Shown here piece after piece: positions 45,210 to 58,079 of a stretch of 64,000 nucleotides of DNA. Every line of letters starts with the position of its first letter. The stretch's first letter is position 1. The DNA comes from Mya arenaria (taxonomy: Eukaryota > Mollusca > Bivalvia > Myida > Myidae). The notes under the pieces were generated by a model. It did not search any database and had not been told where the DNA came from. It saw only the letters and a list, made by a program, of their open reading frames with translations. The stretch lies in NCBI RefSeq assembly GCF_026914265.1, contig NC_069135.1:12741560-12805559 (forward strand), given 5' to 3'. Made by a program: the position numbers and the translations under genes.

Positions 45210-47110
45210 CGTCGGTGGTAAGTCCTGGTCATTCAGTCATGACTTGTGAGAGCTGCCTTGAAGCTCTCCACTGTATTTTGTTGCTCGCCACTCTCCTCTA
45301 AATAGTTCCAGTCCTGCACTGCCTTAATAAAAAATGAATGTTTGTATTGTTCTGTTATAGCCAGTTTGTTTAGATAACAATGTGAATTGCAAACTTTTTT
45401 ACTATATCTGTTTTAACACTGTCACTACAGTTTATTGGTTTAATGCTTTTTTTGTTTTGAATAAGTGTTATGTAGCTGGATTTGTCGATTGCCGCACCAT
45501 ACCCCTGATGATTTTGAACATGAATACAAGCGTCTCCTGGTCTAAAGTGGGTCGTGATCGAGTCTCTGTAGCATGTCTGTGACACAGCCATCTTCTCTTG
45601 AAGTGTAATCTTTCATGATAAATCTTTCAGCATGACGCTGAATCTTTTCAATAGAAGTATTATCCTTGACATAGTAAGGGCCCCATATAACAGATCCATA
45701 TTTGTGTGTAGAACGTATGAGTGAAATATATGCAAGTTTCCTACAGTCTTGCACACAGTTTCGTAAATTTCACTTCAGAAAGCCCAAAGTAGAGTTAGCT
45801 TTTTTACAAAAGTTATAGTCCATATAAACAGCCGCTTCAGAGTCTTTGATGATTTTTTATTTGGCGACTCTACGCGTCCATACCCCACTTGTTGTTTTCC
45901 TGGCCAAGAATGACAGGTCCCAGCGCTAAGTATATTGGGCGGAAAGATAACGGGAACCTGCTAGATGGTTTCAAAATGGCGATGCTTTATTGACAGAAGT
46001 TTATCTAAATTAAACTAATTATTTGTGTTTCATTAAAAACTTATGTGCAATAAGTAAAAGGTTTGGGCTAAAATAATTAAAGTGTAAGTTTTTTGCTTTT
46101 ATTTAACAGTGAAGTGTTAAGTATTGTGGAGTAACAGTTGAAGATTTATTTTACATTGATATGGAATAGTCGACTTGTGGCATTTAGGGAACAAAATGAA
46201 TATCCAAATGTTAAAAAAGTTCCCTAAACGTGCATTATAGTGGCTACAAATGTTACTGATGTGAGTTTCCCATGTTAGCTCTTCTGACAAAGTCAAAAGA
46301 AGTATGGATTTGTATTTACTTGTTGTAGTATGATGTTGTCCCAAACATAGAAAAAAAAATCTGTCTTACACTTAGGATGTAGAACTTCTTTGCATTAAAT
46401 TTCATTGCATTCCCCATGATTTAGCCCAATTTTCAAGTTGTTTCAAATCATTTTGCAATACGAGGTTATCTTCGGTGGTGGGGATGGTTCTATAGAGAAG
46501 GCAATCGTCGGCAAATAAACGAACTGTAAATTTCATTGTATCTGGTAGATCATTTATATGGCATAAAAACATCAGAGGACTGAGTACTGTTCCTTGAGGC
46601 ATGCCGGAGTCTACTTTTACACTGACTGACTTTTCACCCTCAACAATAACATTCATGATTCTGTTTTATTTAAGAATGACAAGTGCCAAACTAGTAGGTT
46701 TCCTCTGACACCATAATTTTCTAATTTCTGTAATAGTTTGTTGTGTGGGACAATATCGAAAGCTTTTGAGAAGTCAAGTATAGCTTTATCTACTTGGCAC
46801 TTTTTATCAAATGATTGTAGTAGATCATCCATAGTTACTAATAGTTGAGTTTCTGTTGAAAAAACAGATCTAAATCGTTGAAAAAACAGATCTCAATCCA
46901 TGATTTCTATTAGTCAGAATATGATGTTTCTCAAAATGCTTCAGTAAATGTCCACAGATGATATGTTCTAAAGTTTAACAGAGCACTGTAGTTAGGCTCA
47001 AAGGTCTATGATTCTCTGCAACTGTCTGTCGCCTTTTTTGTAGACAGGACTTATATTTGCATTTCTCCAATCTGCTGGTAGGGTTCTCTAACTGGCTGCT
47101 CTAATAAAAT
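45210..47110 (-). mobile_element. LINE fragment (CR1/Jockey-like reverse transcriptase)
   Basis: On the minus strand in order: LPADWRNANISPVYKKGD (about 47080), VDKAILDFSKAFDIVPHNKL (about 46750), VDSGMPQGTVLSPLMF and VRLFADDCLLYR (46500-46620, the catalytic FADD box intact), LTWETHISNIC (about 46260), KANSTLGFLK (about 45800), CRKLAYISLIRSTHKYGSVI (about 45720), and AVQDWNYLEESGEQQ (about 45300), the usual closing W-N-L motif. About 400 bp at 45850-46245 is foreign. Several stops and frame changes; dead. The 5' part including the endonuclease is missing. Confidence 0.9.
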
Positions 47111-47775
47111 GACTTGTTCTTACTCTCACACACTACATTTTCTCACATTAACTTTTCCAGATGATGCTGGATATCATTAAAATACTAAATCTGAACAACA
47201 TTTTAGAATGACTAGCTAGTCCAGGTATTCTTGCCTTTACTTAAGCCACAATAATACTCCTTAGGGGGACATTTAAACATTTGCCGTTATTATTAGGATT
47301 TTCATTATGTTTCCCTTTACCAAACAAGTAGACCGATTCATTACAATGTAAAATATATTCTTCAACTGTAACATCACAATTACATTGTATTGTCCATTAA
47401 ACAAACGACAGTTACTCTAAATAGCCAAAAACATAAAGCACGGATTAAAATAAGTTCTGTAAACATTTCATCACCATTTTGGTTATATAGTGGCAGATAA
47501 GCAAGTATGTTATCTAGTCTTATATAATAGACGTTCAATATGTAGGATTCCTCAAATCCCGAAGGATTTGCCATATAAAAAAGTTCAAAATCTGTCAATG
47601 TAGAATTATTTGGACTAGTGCATTATCTTTCTGCAAGATTATCTTAGCTCTATGATTTGGCATGGAAAGAAGAAGTGTATTATGGATGCATAGAGTCACC
47701 CTAATAAAAGTTGTCAAAACAAGTAAGCGGCTGTTGGTATGGACTAGGCTTTGCTTCAGACACCAGTTGTAGTGT
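47111..47775. other. Unassigned AT-rich DNA
   Basis: Nothing recognised on either strand. Confidence 0.4.
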
Positions 47776-47779
47776 GTTA

Positions 47780-48075
47780 AGGTAAGAACCAGCTGCCCGA
47801 TTAGCTCTCAATAATGGTCAGATCCCCTTGCTTGGAGCACCATGCAAGTGTTTCGGCAGTCGTGGTTTGAGCCCTGCGCAAGGTGCTCTTTTTCTCCAAG
47901 TTTTACTTTACAGGTGTCAGAAGTACAAGGCAAGAGTGTGTAGGTTGTTCTAAAAGGTTAATGGGGGAGAAGTGTAGTGTGTGTGAGTAAAAACCAGCTG
48001 CCTGGTGAGCTTAGTTGGTAGAGCGCTGTGCTGGTGTTCCAGTGCTTGTGTGTTCGAGCTCCACACAAAGACTGA
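47780..48075 (+). mobile_element. tRNA-derived SINE heads, two in tandem
   Basis: The clearer copy at about 47996-48070 has an A box TAGTTGGTAGAGCGC and B box GTGTTCGAGCTCC. Another, more decayed, ends with GTGGTTTGAGCCCTGCGCAA near 47870. Both are preceded by AACCAGCTGCC. They do not fold as complete tRNAs by eye, and the anticodon arm is irregular. Confidence 0.55.
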
Positions 48076-48803
48076 TTCACTTTGACAACTGGGATTACTT
48101 AACAGTATTGTAAGGTACTTATATGAGTAACATTTAATCTTTTTCTTGTAGGTATGACTTTTGACCTTCTCAACAGATTCCATGATAAAAGAGTGAGGGC
48201 TCTGTCATTATGATATCTGTTTAACTCTGAAGCCTGGGCACCAAATCATTTACTTATAGTTATAGGGTTGTCGCCAGGTTTTAAAAAGAGAAAGACTCTG
48301 CAGAAAAGGGACAGGTTGCTAAGTGTGAAAAGAGCATAATGTATTTGGCTGTGAAGAACTTAAATATGATAAATTTGACAATAAAATTAGAAATGTGTTT
48401 AATTAAAGTAGTTATAGGTTTTTACTGCAAGATTTATTAACTTAAGTATGTAAACAATGTATGTATTACATTATATCTAATGAATTCAATTCTAAGATGG
48501 CAGATGGGGGCACATACTGTACTCATGAGGGCAAAAGGGTGCTACATTTTGCATGCCTCATTTTTTTATCTGATTTATTACATTCTAATTTTACTATGGC
48601 TTAATGTCAGTATGATGCATAGCCAGGTTTCATATACAACAAAACAGGATTAAAAGGTTCGCCATTTTATTGCAGTTGCTGACTAGATATTCAGGGCTGT
48701 GGCTCCTTTGGCCTAAACTCGTATGCTCCTCTTCACACAGGAAAGATGACAATTCAAACACAATTAAATGTACATTATGAATAATTTATATTATATACTT
48801 CCA
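48076..48803. other. Upstream region of the zinc-finger gene
   Basis: Probably an intron or 5' flank: TATATACTTCCAG ending at about 48803 looks like a splice acceptor ahead of the first coding exon. No earlier exon was found. Confidence 0.4.
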
Positions 48804-48872
48804 GAAACTGGTAGCACTTGCCAGCTTGGTATTCACATATTGCTAAAACATCACTTGATAGACTGTGACATC

Positions 48873-51800
48873 ATGGATCCATTCAACACTCTGGGTCGCC
48901 ATGGAGTTCCTGCCCCGCCACACTCAAGGGAAGATAACCAGCCCCTTTTTCCATCTGTCCCTGGAAGACATCCGACCTGGTCATCTGCGGAAGAAAACAA
49001 AATGCAATGTTATGGAAATCAGAAATATAATACTTTGAATACTTTGCCTTCTTTTGATCAGTCAAATATATTTCACCAGGACTCAATTTGCAAGGAGCAT
49101 GATAACTGTAACATACAAGCTACTCAAAGCAGTGCCATTCAAGATATTTCCTCTGCTAAAACATGTGCTATTGCAGTACCAGATAGCGGAAAGAAGATTA
49201 ACATGCCTCTAAATTCAGGCCAGTCCTTACCATCTGAAGCTCTGGTTGAAGACAATGAAACTCAAGCTGAAAATGTTGGGAAAGCTGGGAAGTCTGATAC
49301 TGGTAAAATTAATGACAAATCTAAAGGTGATGTTAAAAAAAGTGAGGCTGATTCTGTGAACAGAGACAAAGGTGTTGGAAATGATGATATTGGTAGTGAT
49401 TTGGATGATGATGAACTCTCAGATGCTAGTACCATAGTTGATGAAAAATATGATAATCCAGTTTCTGAGGACAAAGATGTAAAAAAGAAGTGCAAAAGAT
49501 CTGGAAGAAAGGAAACCAAAGGAAAGAGAAAAGAAAATCCCACTGGGAAGAAATATTATGAGAAACAGGATGTCACTTGTGAGGAATGTGGGAAAATTCT
49601 TCATTCTCTGCGAGCTCTAGACAGACATAAAAACTTACACACTGGAGTTTACAAGTGTGAGAAATGTGACAAGGTGTGCAACTCTGAGTCTTCATTGAAG
49701 AGCCACTCCAGAGTCCATGATGGTTATGAAGGCGATCAGGTTTGCAATGTGTGTGGCAAGAACTTCTACGACAAGAGCTCTCTCAACAAGCACACCCTGT
49801 CAGTGCACATGGGCATCAAGAACTTCCACTGCCGGTTCTGCAGCCAGTCGTTCTACGCCCGAAAGACATATGAGGAACACGAGCGGGTACACACCGGTGA
49901 ACGGCCATTCAAGTGTAATGAATGCCCTAAGTCATACAAACGAATCAGTGACCTCAACCACCATATACGCCTTCACAGGGGTAATAATAGTTTCTGATAC
50001 TACTATTTATTGCAAGAGCATAAAAAACTGCACAGGTTTTGCTGAGATTTTTCAAGGCACTTGTGAGACTCATAAATGCTTGGAATTGCATTGCTCTTAA
50101 GCCTTCATTGTTTAAGCATTATTTGGGGTACTTAATTTAAATTTAAGTAGTAATTGGTAAGTTCTAGATGTTTTTATTCACATATAGTTTTCAAATATGT
50201 ATCTTGTAAAACGGCTTAAGCATTTGTATAATATGTTTCCAAATATGTATCAAAAAATATGTACCAGTACATGTAGATGTAAATTTCACTCAGACTATCA
50301 TAACCTGTACAGGTGAGGTAAAGCACACATGTGAGCAGTGTGGCGACGGTTTCCGGAGGATATCTGAGCTGAATCGACACAAGTTGAAACACAGCTCTGA
50401 CAATCCAGACTTGAACCCACATGGCAAGGTACACAAGTGTGAGTATTGTGCCATCATTTTCAGCACCAAAAAGGCACTCACTGCCCACACAAACACACAT
50501 ATAGAGACAACTGCTGAAGCCTTGGTATGGGCTAAGCCTAAGACAGAAAAAGAGATGGTGGATGATATTGTCCAAGAGCTGGGTACCGGCTTCTTCCCCC
50601 CTGTGTCCGAATACAGCCAGGCCCAGGACCTCACTGTAAGGAACAACGAATCATTTCTAATGCAAGGACGCCACAATAACCTCCCCTTGTTTCCCAGGAA
50701 CTTGTACGATATACCACCAGTGCAACATACATTAACTACTACAGCTATAACAGACATAGATGATTGTATGCCTGGTGGCAGGGAAAGTTCAAGTTCTAGC
50801 AACTCTAAAAGCATGCAGTTTGAAACTAGTTTTCATACAGATGTGGGTCAAAGCCATAAATCTGATTTTACAATGACCAAACATTTCACAGATTATCAAC
50901 AAGTTAAAAAATCATCACCGACTGAAAGTGTTGATTCTAGCAAAGCTATTACTGAAGATATTGATTTAAGTATAGTAAAGACTGAGAAGATGGATGATAT
51001 GGAGAAAGACACAGACCTTGCAGTTGTAAGCAATGAGGAGAGAGTTGACTGGTTTAGTGACCAAGACAATGTTGTTCCAGATGAGGATGATGTGAAACAA
51101 AAAATAGAAATGTTGGCCGATGAGGTCAATGAATATGGTGGTGACACAGATGTGGAAGATTATAACTGCACACTGTCGAAGAAGGATAGCACTTTAGAAC
51201 CAGATGCTGACACAAATGATGAAGAGTGGACAATGAGGATTAAAAAGGTCAAGAAATCAAACAAAGGTCTCTCTAAGTATATGGTGAAAGAAAAAGCAAA
51301 AACTGGTGTGAAAAGAAAACGGGTGGTAATAAAGACAATTAAGACCAATGACAAGGGTGAAAAAGATGGAGAAACAAAGCATGTTGTAGATATTGTGCTA
51401 AAGAAGAAAATAAAGGATAAAAGCAACATAGAGACGAGTATATGTGAGGTATGTGGCAAGGTTTTCCTGTCAAAGATTGCCATGAAGAAGCACATGCACC
51501 TTCACAAAGGGACCTTTACATGCGGACTGTGTAGCAAGTCATTCACAACACAAGCATCACTGACCACCCATATGGATGTGCACGAGGGACGCAAGGAATA
51601 CACAGCAACATGTAATGTCTGTGATCGCAAGTATGTCAATAATTAAGTACTAATTGGATGTTAGCATATATTACTATATATATATATATTTATCTGTACT
51701 AATAGTATTTTCTATCTGGGATTCTTTAATGGAATTATTAGTGAACATGTAGAGCATTGTACATAAATGTACTTAAGTTATCCATCTTGGGATCATAGAG

Positions 51801-53751
51801 GTTTGTGACTAGATATATAAATTAATTGAAATATATATATATAAGGCTTTTAAGTTGGAAGATAATTTACATTGTGTGATCTTTTATTTTATGCTATGAT
51901 AATCAGTATTACCAGTATGATGTATTTTATAATTACCTGTGGAGTATCTTTCAACTTCACACTGGCCAAATACAGTATTCATTCCTGTTCTTTTATAATG
52001 AAAAAAACACTGTGATGTTTGATTTAAATTGAATTGTCAGCATCAATAATGTTGTGATTGATTTCTGATCATTCTTGTACCAACCCAAGGTTCTACGACT
52101 ACAGTTCCCTACACAAACACGTAAAGTCTGTGCACATGGGCTACCGCCCATTCCCGTGCCCGCACTGTGAACGCAGGTTTCCTGAGCGTAAAGGCCTTGC
52201 AGAACACATTCGCGTACACACGGGTGAGAGACCATTCAAGTGCACGGTAAGGTTACATACAGATTATTTATTATATCATCGTTGTTTAGTATGTTTACAT
52301 GTGCATTGTTTTGACAAATGATTTACAGAAGTTTGTAGAAAATTATAGGTGAGATATAATTTACAACTCACTGTGGCTCTGCCACTTGTCAAAATATGAC
52401 TGGAAATAATATCATACTTTAATACTGGTAAACAAACAATTATTCCCTTTTTAGCCATACCTTTTCATGTTGATTTAAAATTATTTATAGACAAAATTTA
52501 CTTATGATTATCAAGTATGATTACTTAGCAGTCATGAAACGGCTTGTTAAAGAAATTTCGATGAGCACTCCCCAAATGCAACACTGAAGAGTGCAGATAT
52601 AGGTTTGAAATAATTGGCTTGTGATAGGTCCTCAGACTTCATCATGATCGTATTTTCCTGTCAGGACTGTGACAGGGCATTCAAGCGGAAGAGTGAGCTG
52701 AACTTTCACGTGAGGAAGGCCCATACCAACGAGCAGAAATACTTCTGTTCCTTCTGTGGCAAAGGTACAAAAAGTCACTTAGCTAAATAAATGATTTATA
52801 TGCATTACTCCTAAATATGTTTCATTGAAGAAGCTGGTTGAATGGTACATTAAAAATAAGTCAAAATCGTTAAAAAATCACATCAGGAAGCTAAACCTCA
52901 TCCTATCTCACATAGAAACAGAATGATTGTGAAAGTCAAAACACAATATTGTTTAAAACATCTGCTACTATGATCTGTAATCATTCCCTTGCTTTTAAGC
53001 TATTTATAACATCCATATCTAACACTTTGGTGTGTTTGAAGCATAATGTTTAAATCATTCCTACATCTCAAAAAAACTAGCTATATGCTTTTATACCTAT
53101 TTGTGTATGTTTTCAGGGTTTCTGCGGCTGGCGCTGTTGCGCATGCACGTAGAGGACCGTCACGGGAGTCATGATCACCGGTGTAAAATGTGCCGGAAGA
53201 ACTTCCAGAACGAGGTTCAGCTCCAGGACCACCGTCTCCGCAAACACCCACACACCCCAGCCCAGCGTAAAATCTGTGACAAGTGTGGCCACTCCTTCTA
53301 CAACACAAACAAGCTCAATCGTCACCTGAAGAGCAAGACAAACTGTGCGGAGAACTCCTACTACTCATGCGGGGTGTACTCCTGCAGGATCTGCATGGCC
53401 AAGTTTGACAACGAGGATGATCGTAGCAGTCACCTGAAGGAGCAGCACCCGGAGGAGATAAAGAAGAAGAGCTACCCATGTAATGTTTGTGGAAAGACTC
53501 TGGGTCGCAGCCAGGCGTTGAAACTACACATGAAGATCCACTACCAGATCCGGGACTACCAGTGCTCCATGTGCTCTTCGACGTTCGTACAGAAGCACCA
53601 TCTCCTGCAGCATATGCGCACGCACACCGGGGAGAAACCGTACCAGTGCCACATCTGCCTGCGCTCCTTCGCACAGAGTGCAACACTCTACAGCCATATG
53701 AAGCATCATGATGAGAAACTCCCAAAACTGCCTTCAGATAATGTAACATGA
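48873..53751 (+). CDS. C2H2 zinc-finger protein with about 19 fingers, five coding exons
   Basis: Likely DNA-binding nuclear regulator. Coding exons: 48873-49980, 50313-51630, 52090-52246, 52665-52764 and 53117-53751. Borders are AG/GT and phases fit, giving 3318 nt, 1105 residues. The start at ATG 48873 ([11 protein letters not shown]) is chosen because an acceptor-like AG lies at about 48803 and the ATG context is good; an in-frame ATG at 48768 is upstream of that acceptor. An acidic and Ser/Lys-rich N-terminus (to about 230) precedes fingers 1-5 (about 235-369), fingers 6-7 (to about 425), a long low-complexity acidic linker with basic patches (about 430-740), then fingers 8-19. One finger ends in Cys ([12 protein letters not shown]). 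Three introns cut through fingers 10, 12 and 13. HTGE linkers occur only in places. No ortholog is recognised. The stop lies inside the first unit of a minisatellite. Confidence 0.9.
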
Positions 53752-54265
53752 TCTTAAGAAACGCCAAAAACTGCCATTCAGATAATGTTACATGATCTTG
53801 AGAAACTCACAAAACTGCCTTCAGATAATGTTACAGGATCTTGAGAAACTCCCAAAAATGCCCTTTAGATAATGTTACAGGATCTTGAGAAACTCACAAA
53901 ACTGCCTTCAGATAATGTTACATGATCTTGAGAAACTCCCAAAACTGCCCTTCAGATAATGTTACATGATCTTGAGAACTCCCCTTCAGATAATTGTACA
54001 TGATCTTGAGAAACTCCTAAAACTGCCCTTCAGATAATGTTACATGATCTTGAGAAACTCGCAAAACTGCCCTTCAGATAATGTTACATGATCTTGAGAA
54101 ACTCCCAAAACTGCCCTTCAGATAATGTTATATGATCATGAGAAACTCCCAAAACTGCCCTTCAGATAATGTTACATGACCTTGAGAAACTCCTAAAACT
54201 GCCCTTCAGATAATGTTTCATGATCTTGAGAAACTCCCTAAACTGCCTTCAGATAATGTTATTTG
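53709..54265 (+). repeat. ~44-bp minisatellite grown from the end of the zinc-finger gene
   Basis: Thirteen units with GAGAAACTCCCAAAACTGCC then TTCAGATAATGTTACATGAT. Unit 1 is the coding sequence for the last residues ([12 protein letters not shown]) and the stop. One unit, near 53970, has a ~10-bp deletion. The array continues through the 3' UTR. Confidence 0.95.
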
Positions 54266-54411
54266 AACTTAAAACCATTTTTTAAATAATCATATTTTTG
54301 CAAGCAGTTCCGTTATATCACCTCATGAACATACCAGCAGTTCTTAATAATTAGGTTATTTTTTTAAATTTGTTTGCCAATTATATTAAACAATTCGAGC
54401 TTATTAATTTT

Positions 54412-56436
54412 TAGCTTGACTATTCGAAGAAAAGGTGGGCTATACTACTCGCCCCAGCGTCGGCGTCCTGTTTAAGTTTTAGGGCAAGTTGGGATTTTCA
54501 CTTATAAGTCCAATACCTTTCATTCAATTGACTTAATACTTCACACAGTTGTTTAGGGCCATCACATGGTGAGGTTAAATAACTCCATATTATTCTTTAC
54601 ACAGATTATGGCCCCTGATTGACAATGGAACTTAGGTTAAAGTTTTAGGGCAGGTTTGGACATTTATTATCCCCCGCCTATGAAATAGGGAGGGGGATAT
54701 TGAAATGGCGTTGTCCTTCCGTCCGTCCGTCTTTCCTTCCGTCCGTCCGTCTTTCCTTCCGTCCGTCCGTCCGTCCGTCACCTGCGTTTTCTCAGTAACT
54801 AGCAGGTAGAATTTCATGAAACTTAAAACAAATATGAACCACTATACTGGAATGATGCCCGTCCAAAAAAAAATTCGATTGGTCAATTGTCCTTGGAGTT
54901 ATTGCCCTTGATTTTTTGAAAAATGCACATTCACAGCCATTTCTCAGTCACTAGCTGGCAGAATTTCATGAAACTTAAAATAAATATGAATTACTATACT
55001 GGGATGATGCCTGTTCATTTTTTTTTTGGATTGGTCAATTGTACTTGAGTTATTGCCCTTGATATTTTGAAAAACTCTCATTTACAACCATTTCTCAGTA
55101 ACTAGTTGGTAGAAATTCTTGAAACTTGAAATAAATATGAACCAACATACTGCGATGATGCCTGTTTATTTATATTTTGGATTGTGTAATTTCTATATGA
55201 GTTATTTGCCCTTGATTTATTAAAAGATCCATGTTTGCAGCCTTTTCTATGCAACTAGCTGGTAGAATTTCATGACACTTGGAATAAATAAGAACCAACA
55301 TACTGTGATGATGCCTGTCTATTTTTCTTTTGGATTGGTCAATTTTCCTTAGAGTTATTGCCCTTGATTTATTAAAAAAATCATTGTTTGCAGCCATTTC
55401 TCAGTAACTAGCTGCTAGAATTTAATGAAACTTGAATGTTATATGAACCAACATCCTGCAATGAAAAACAAGCCATCAAGCACAAACAAGCCATCGTTGG
55501 CGGGGGATATCTTTTCACTGAAAATGCTTGTTAATAACTTCTATTCCCCTTGTTCAATTGACTTAATACTTTACACAGTTGTTCAGGACCATCACACAAT
55601 GAGGGTACATAACTCCATATTATCCTTAATACAAGTTATGGCCCCTGATTGACTCAGGTTAAAGTTTTAGGGCAGGTTAAAGTTTTAGGGCAAGTTGGGA
55701 TTTTCACTTAAAACTCCAATACCATTCATTCAATTGGCTTCATACCTCACAATTGTTCAGAGCCACCACATAATGAGGTTAGATAACTCTATATTATCTT
55801 TTATACAAATTATGGCCCCTGATTGACTATGGAACTTAGGTTAAAGTTTTAGGGCAGGTTGGGATATTAATTAATAACTTCTATACTCTTCATTCAATTG
55901 ACTTAATACTTCACACAATTGTTCAGGACCATCACCCAATAAAGTTACAAAACTCCATATCCTTAATACAAGTTATGGCCCCTGATTGACTTAGGTTAAA
56001 GTTTTAGGCAAGTAAAAGTTAAGGGCAAGTTGGCATTTTGATAAAAAGAACTTCTATACCATTCATTCAATGCTCTTAATGAAATTCAAAATTATTAACG
56101 ACCATATTAGAACAAGAAACATAACTCCATTTTAACCCTAAATACAAATTATGGCCCTTGATTTTTTTGATTTTTTTTTTAAATTTCTTTTGAAAAGCAT
56201 ATTTGTATATTCTTGACCACACTTTCATAATGGGAAATTAAGTTATTTGAATGACTTGCATCATTGTTCGGGAAGGCTGGTGGGAAGGCAGCATCAAAAT
56301 CACCTAATGTATCGAATAATTTTAGTTAGGTTTGACATAAAGAACCAAACTTGGTAATATTACATTGTTATTTTATTCACTTCTAAGTCAAAGCGTTGTA
56401 GTTGAGTGCGCTGTCTTATGACGGCTCTTGTTCTTA
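54412..56436 (-). repeat. ~2-kb bivalve-type repeat element with nested insertion
   Basis: Opens with AGCTTGACTATTCGAAGAAA and ends near 56430 with GACGGCTCTTGTTCT, the reverse of the start seen at 5372 and 17150. The core units, ~180 bp, carry CATTCAATTGACTTAATACT, AACTCCATATTATCC and GGTTAAAGTTTTAGGGCAAG. A different element is nested at 54667-55511. Confidence 0.7.
54667..55511. mobile_element. pearl/Helentron-like (HINE) repeat with CCGT microsatellite
   Basis: Bounded by ATCCCCCGCC and GGCGGGGGAT. After the left end comes a CCGT-rich microsatellite (54715-54780), then about four ~160-bp core units (TTTCTCAGTAACTAGCTGG, GAATTTCATGAAACTT, GAGTTATTGCCCTTGAT). The order left end, tetranucleotide microsatellite and ~160-bp cores is that described for the bivalve pearl family, later placed with Helitron relatives. 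The family assignment is from memory and layout. Confidence 0.6.
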
Positions 56437-57435
56437 AAAACACTTGAAGTTAATAATTTATACATGAAGCCTGCCTACATATCACTTAAAATATTGTTGT
56501 ACAACTCTTTAGTCTTTAAACTGGTGTAATAATTCATTAACTATATTCGGTATTTAAAATACTGTATTTAAATTCAAATCAATGTTTTAATCAATTTTTA
56601 TGTTTTATCAATTTTGAAAATGATGGTTTGCCTGTATCTAGTCATGAAAAAGAGTTTGTATTATTGTTGTCACCTGTGATATATTGTCAGTTTTCTTTTT
56701 TGTCAGAAATCATTCATGTGTCTTAGAAGGGAGTTGGCTGTTGTTTTTAATGAGAAATTCTTTTCTTATATGGCATAGATTTTATTTTCCTAAATACCAA
56801 GATTTTTTTAATGTTTTACTCCATATTTTGAAAAAAATACAGATGGAAATTATGAACCAGTATTTATTACAAGTTTAAAACTAGAACATAAAACTTATGA
56901 AATAAGTAGTGAAGCATATAATGTTTTCAAATAGGATCAAGTCAATGCATAACAATAATATGTTACAAAATTAATGACGTGGCTTAGACTTCTGAGAGTT
57001 GTTTAAGAATGTTTAACTTCACATTTATTTGGAAGACGTGTTATGAGAATACAAATGAAATTACAAAATTACAAAAATTGGTAACAGAATGATTAAGATG
57101 TCATTATGAAAACTGTAAACAGTTAGGTTTTGTTCAGATGAATTGATGCCATACTGTAGAATTGACTGTAGCATATAAAATGGTACCATTATAAGAGAGC
57201 ATAAATATATATTTTATAAGATAAGTGTTTTTACATGTATTATACATTCATGTTTGTTACTTATGTTTATTGCATTATTTATTCAGTGTCTCACATGTGT
57301 TTTTGTAAGCACTTTGAGACATAATTTTGTAGGAATTTTTTCACAAAATGAAATGAATTATTTAAAAAAAAATGAAAATAATGATTTATACCAGAGCTTC
57401 ATCTTTATTTTAAGCATGAAAGCACAGACATCACA
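56437..57435. other. AT-rich DNA without recognised features
   Basis: Nothing recognised on either strand. No poly-A signal of the zinc-finger gene could be assigned with confidence. Confidence 0.4.
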
Positions 57436-57997
57436 AATTTACCCAACTTTTATGTACAACAAAGCCAATATATGGCAAATTTACCCAACTTTTATGTACA
57501 ACAAAGCCAAAATATGGCAAATTTACCCAACTTTTATGTACAACAAAGCCAAAATATGGCAAATTTACTTAACTTTTATGTACAACAAAGCCAAAATATG
57601 GCAAATTTACTTAACTTTTATGTACAACAAAGCCAAAATATGGCAAATTTACCCAACTTTTATGTACAACAAAGCCAAAATATGGCAAATTTACCCAACT
57701 TTTATGTACAACAAAGCCAAAATATGGCAAATTTACTTAACTTTTATGTACAACAAAGCCAATATATGGCAAATTTACCCAACTTTTATGTACAACAAAG
57801 CCAATATATGGCAAATTTACCCAACTTTTATGTACAACAAAGCCAAAATATGGCAAATTTACCCAACTTTTATGTACAACAAAGCCAAAATATGGCAAAT
57901 TTACCCAACTTTTATGTACAACAAAGCCAAAATATGGCAAATTTACTTAACTTTTATGTACAACAAAGCCAATATATGGCAAATTTACCTAACTGTT
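57436..57997 (+). repeat. 42-bp minisatellite, 13 units plus a partial one
   Basis: The unit is TTTATGTACAACAAAGCC, then AAAATATGGCAAATTTACCC, then AACT, with CC/TT and AAAATATGG/AATATATGG variants. Period 42 = 14 codons keeps two plus frames and one minus frame open, which creates apparent proteins (IYPTFMYNKAKIWQ repeated). No splice or homology support for a gene. Confidence 0.95.
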
Positions 57998-58079
57998 ATG
58001 GGTCTGAGCAAGACTTCGACCAATCCGCAGTTCTCTAGTGATCGACAGGTCAAGTTAAAGCAATTTTAGTGTATTTCAA

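Noticed and set aside
47996-48070. Functional tRNA gene
   Set aside because: A and B boxes are present but the stems do not pair well, and the flanks are shared with a decayed neighbour, so it is a SINE head.
53315-53767. 150-codon minus-strand frame over the last zinc-finger exon
   Set aside because: Shadow of the GC-richer coding exon; the plus frame has the finger motifs and matching splice sites.
57254-58069. 271-codon plus-strand protein
   Set aside because: Almost entirely a 42-bp minisatellite open in more than one frame, with no homology or splice context.
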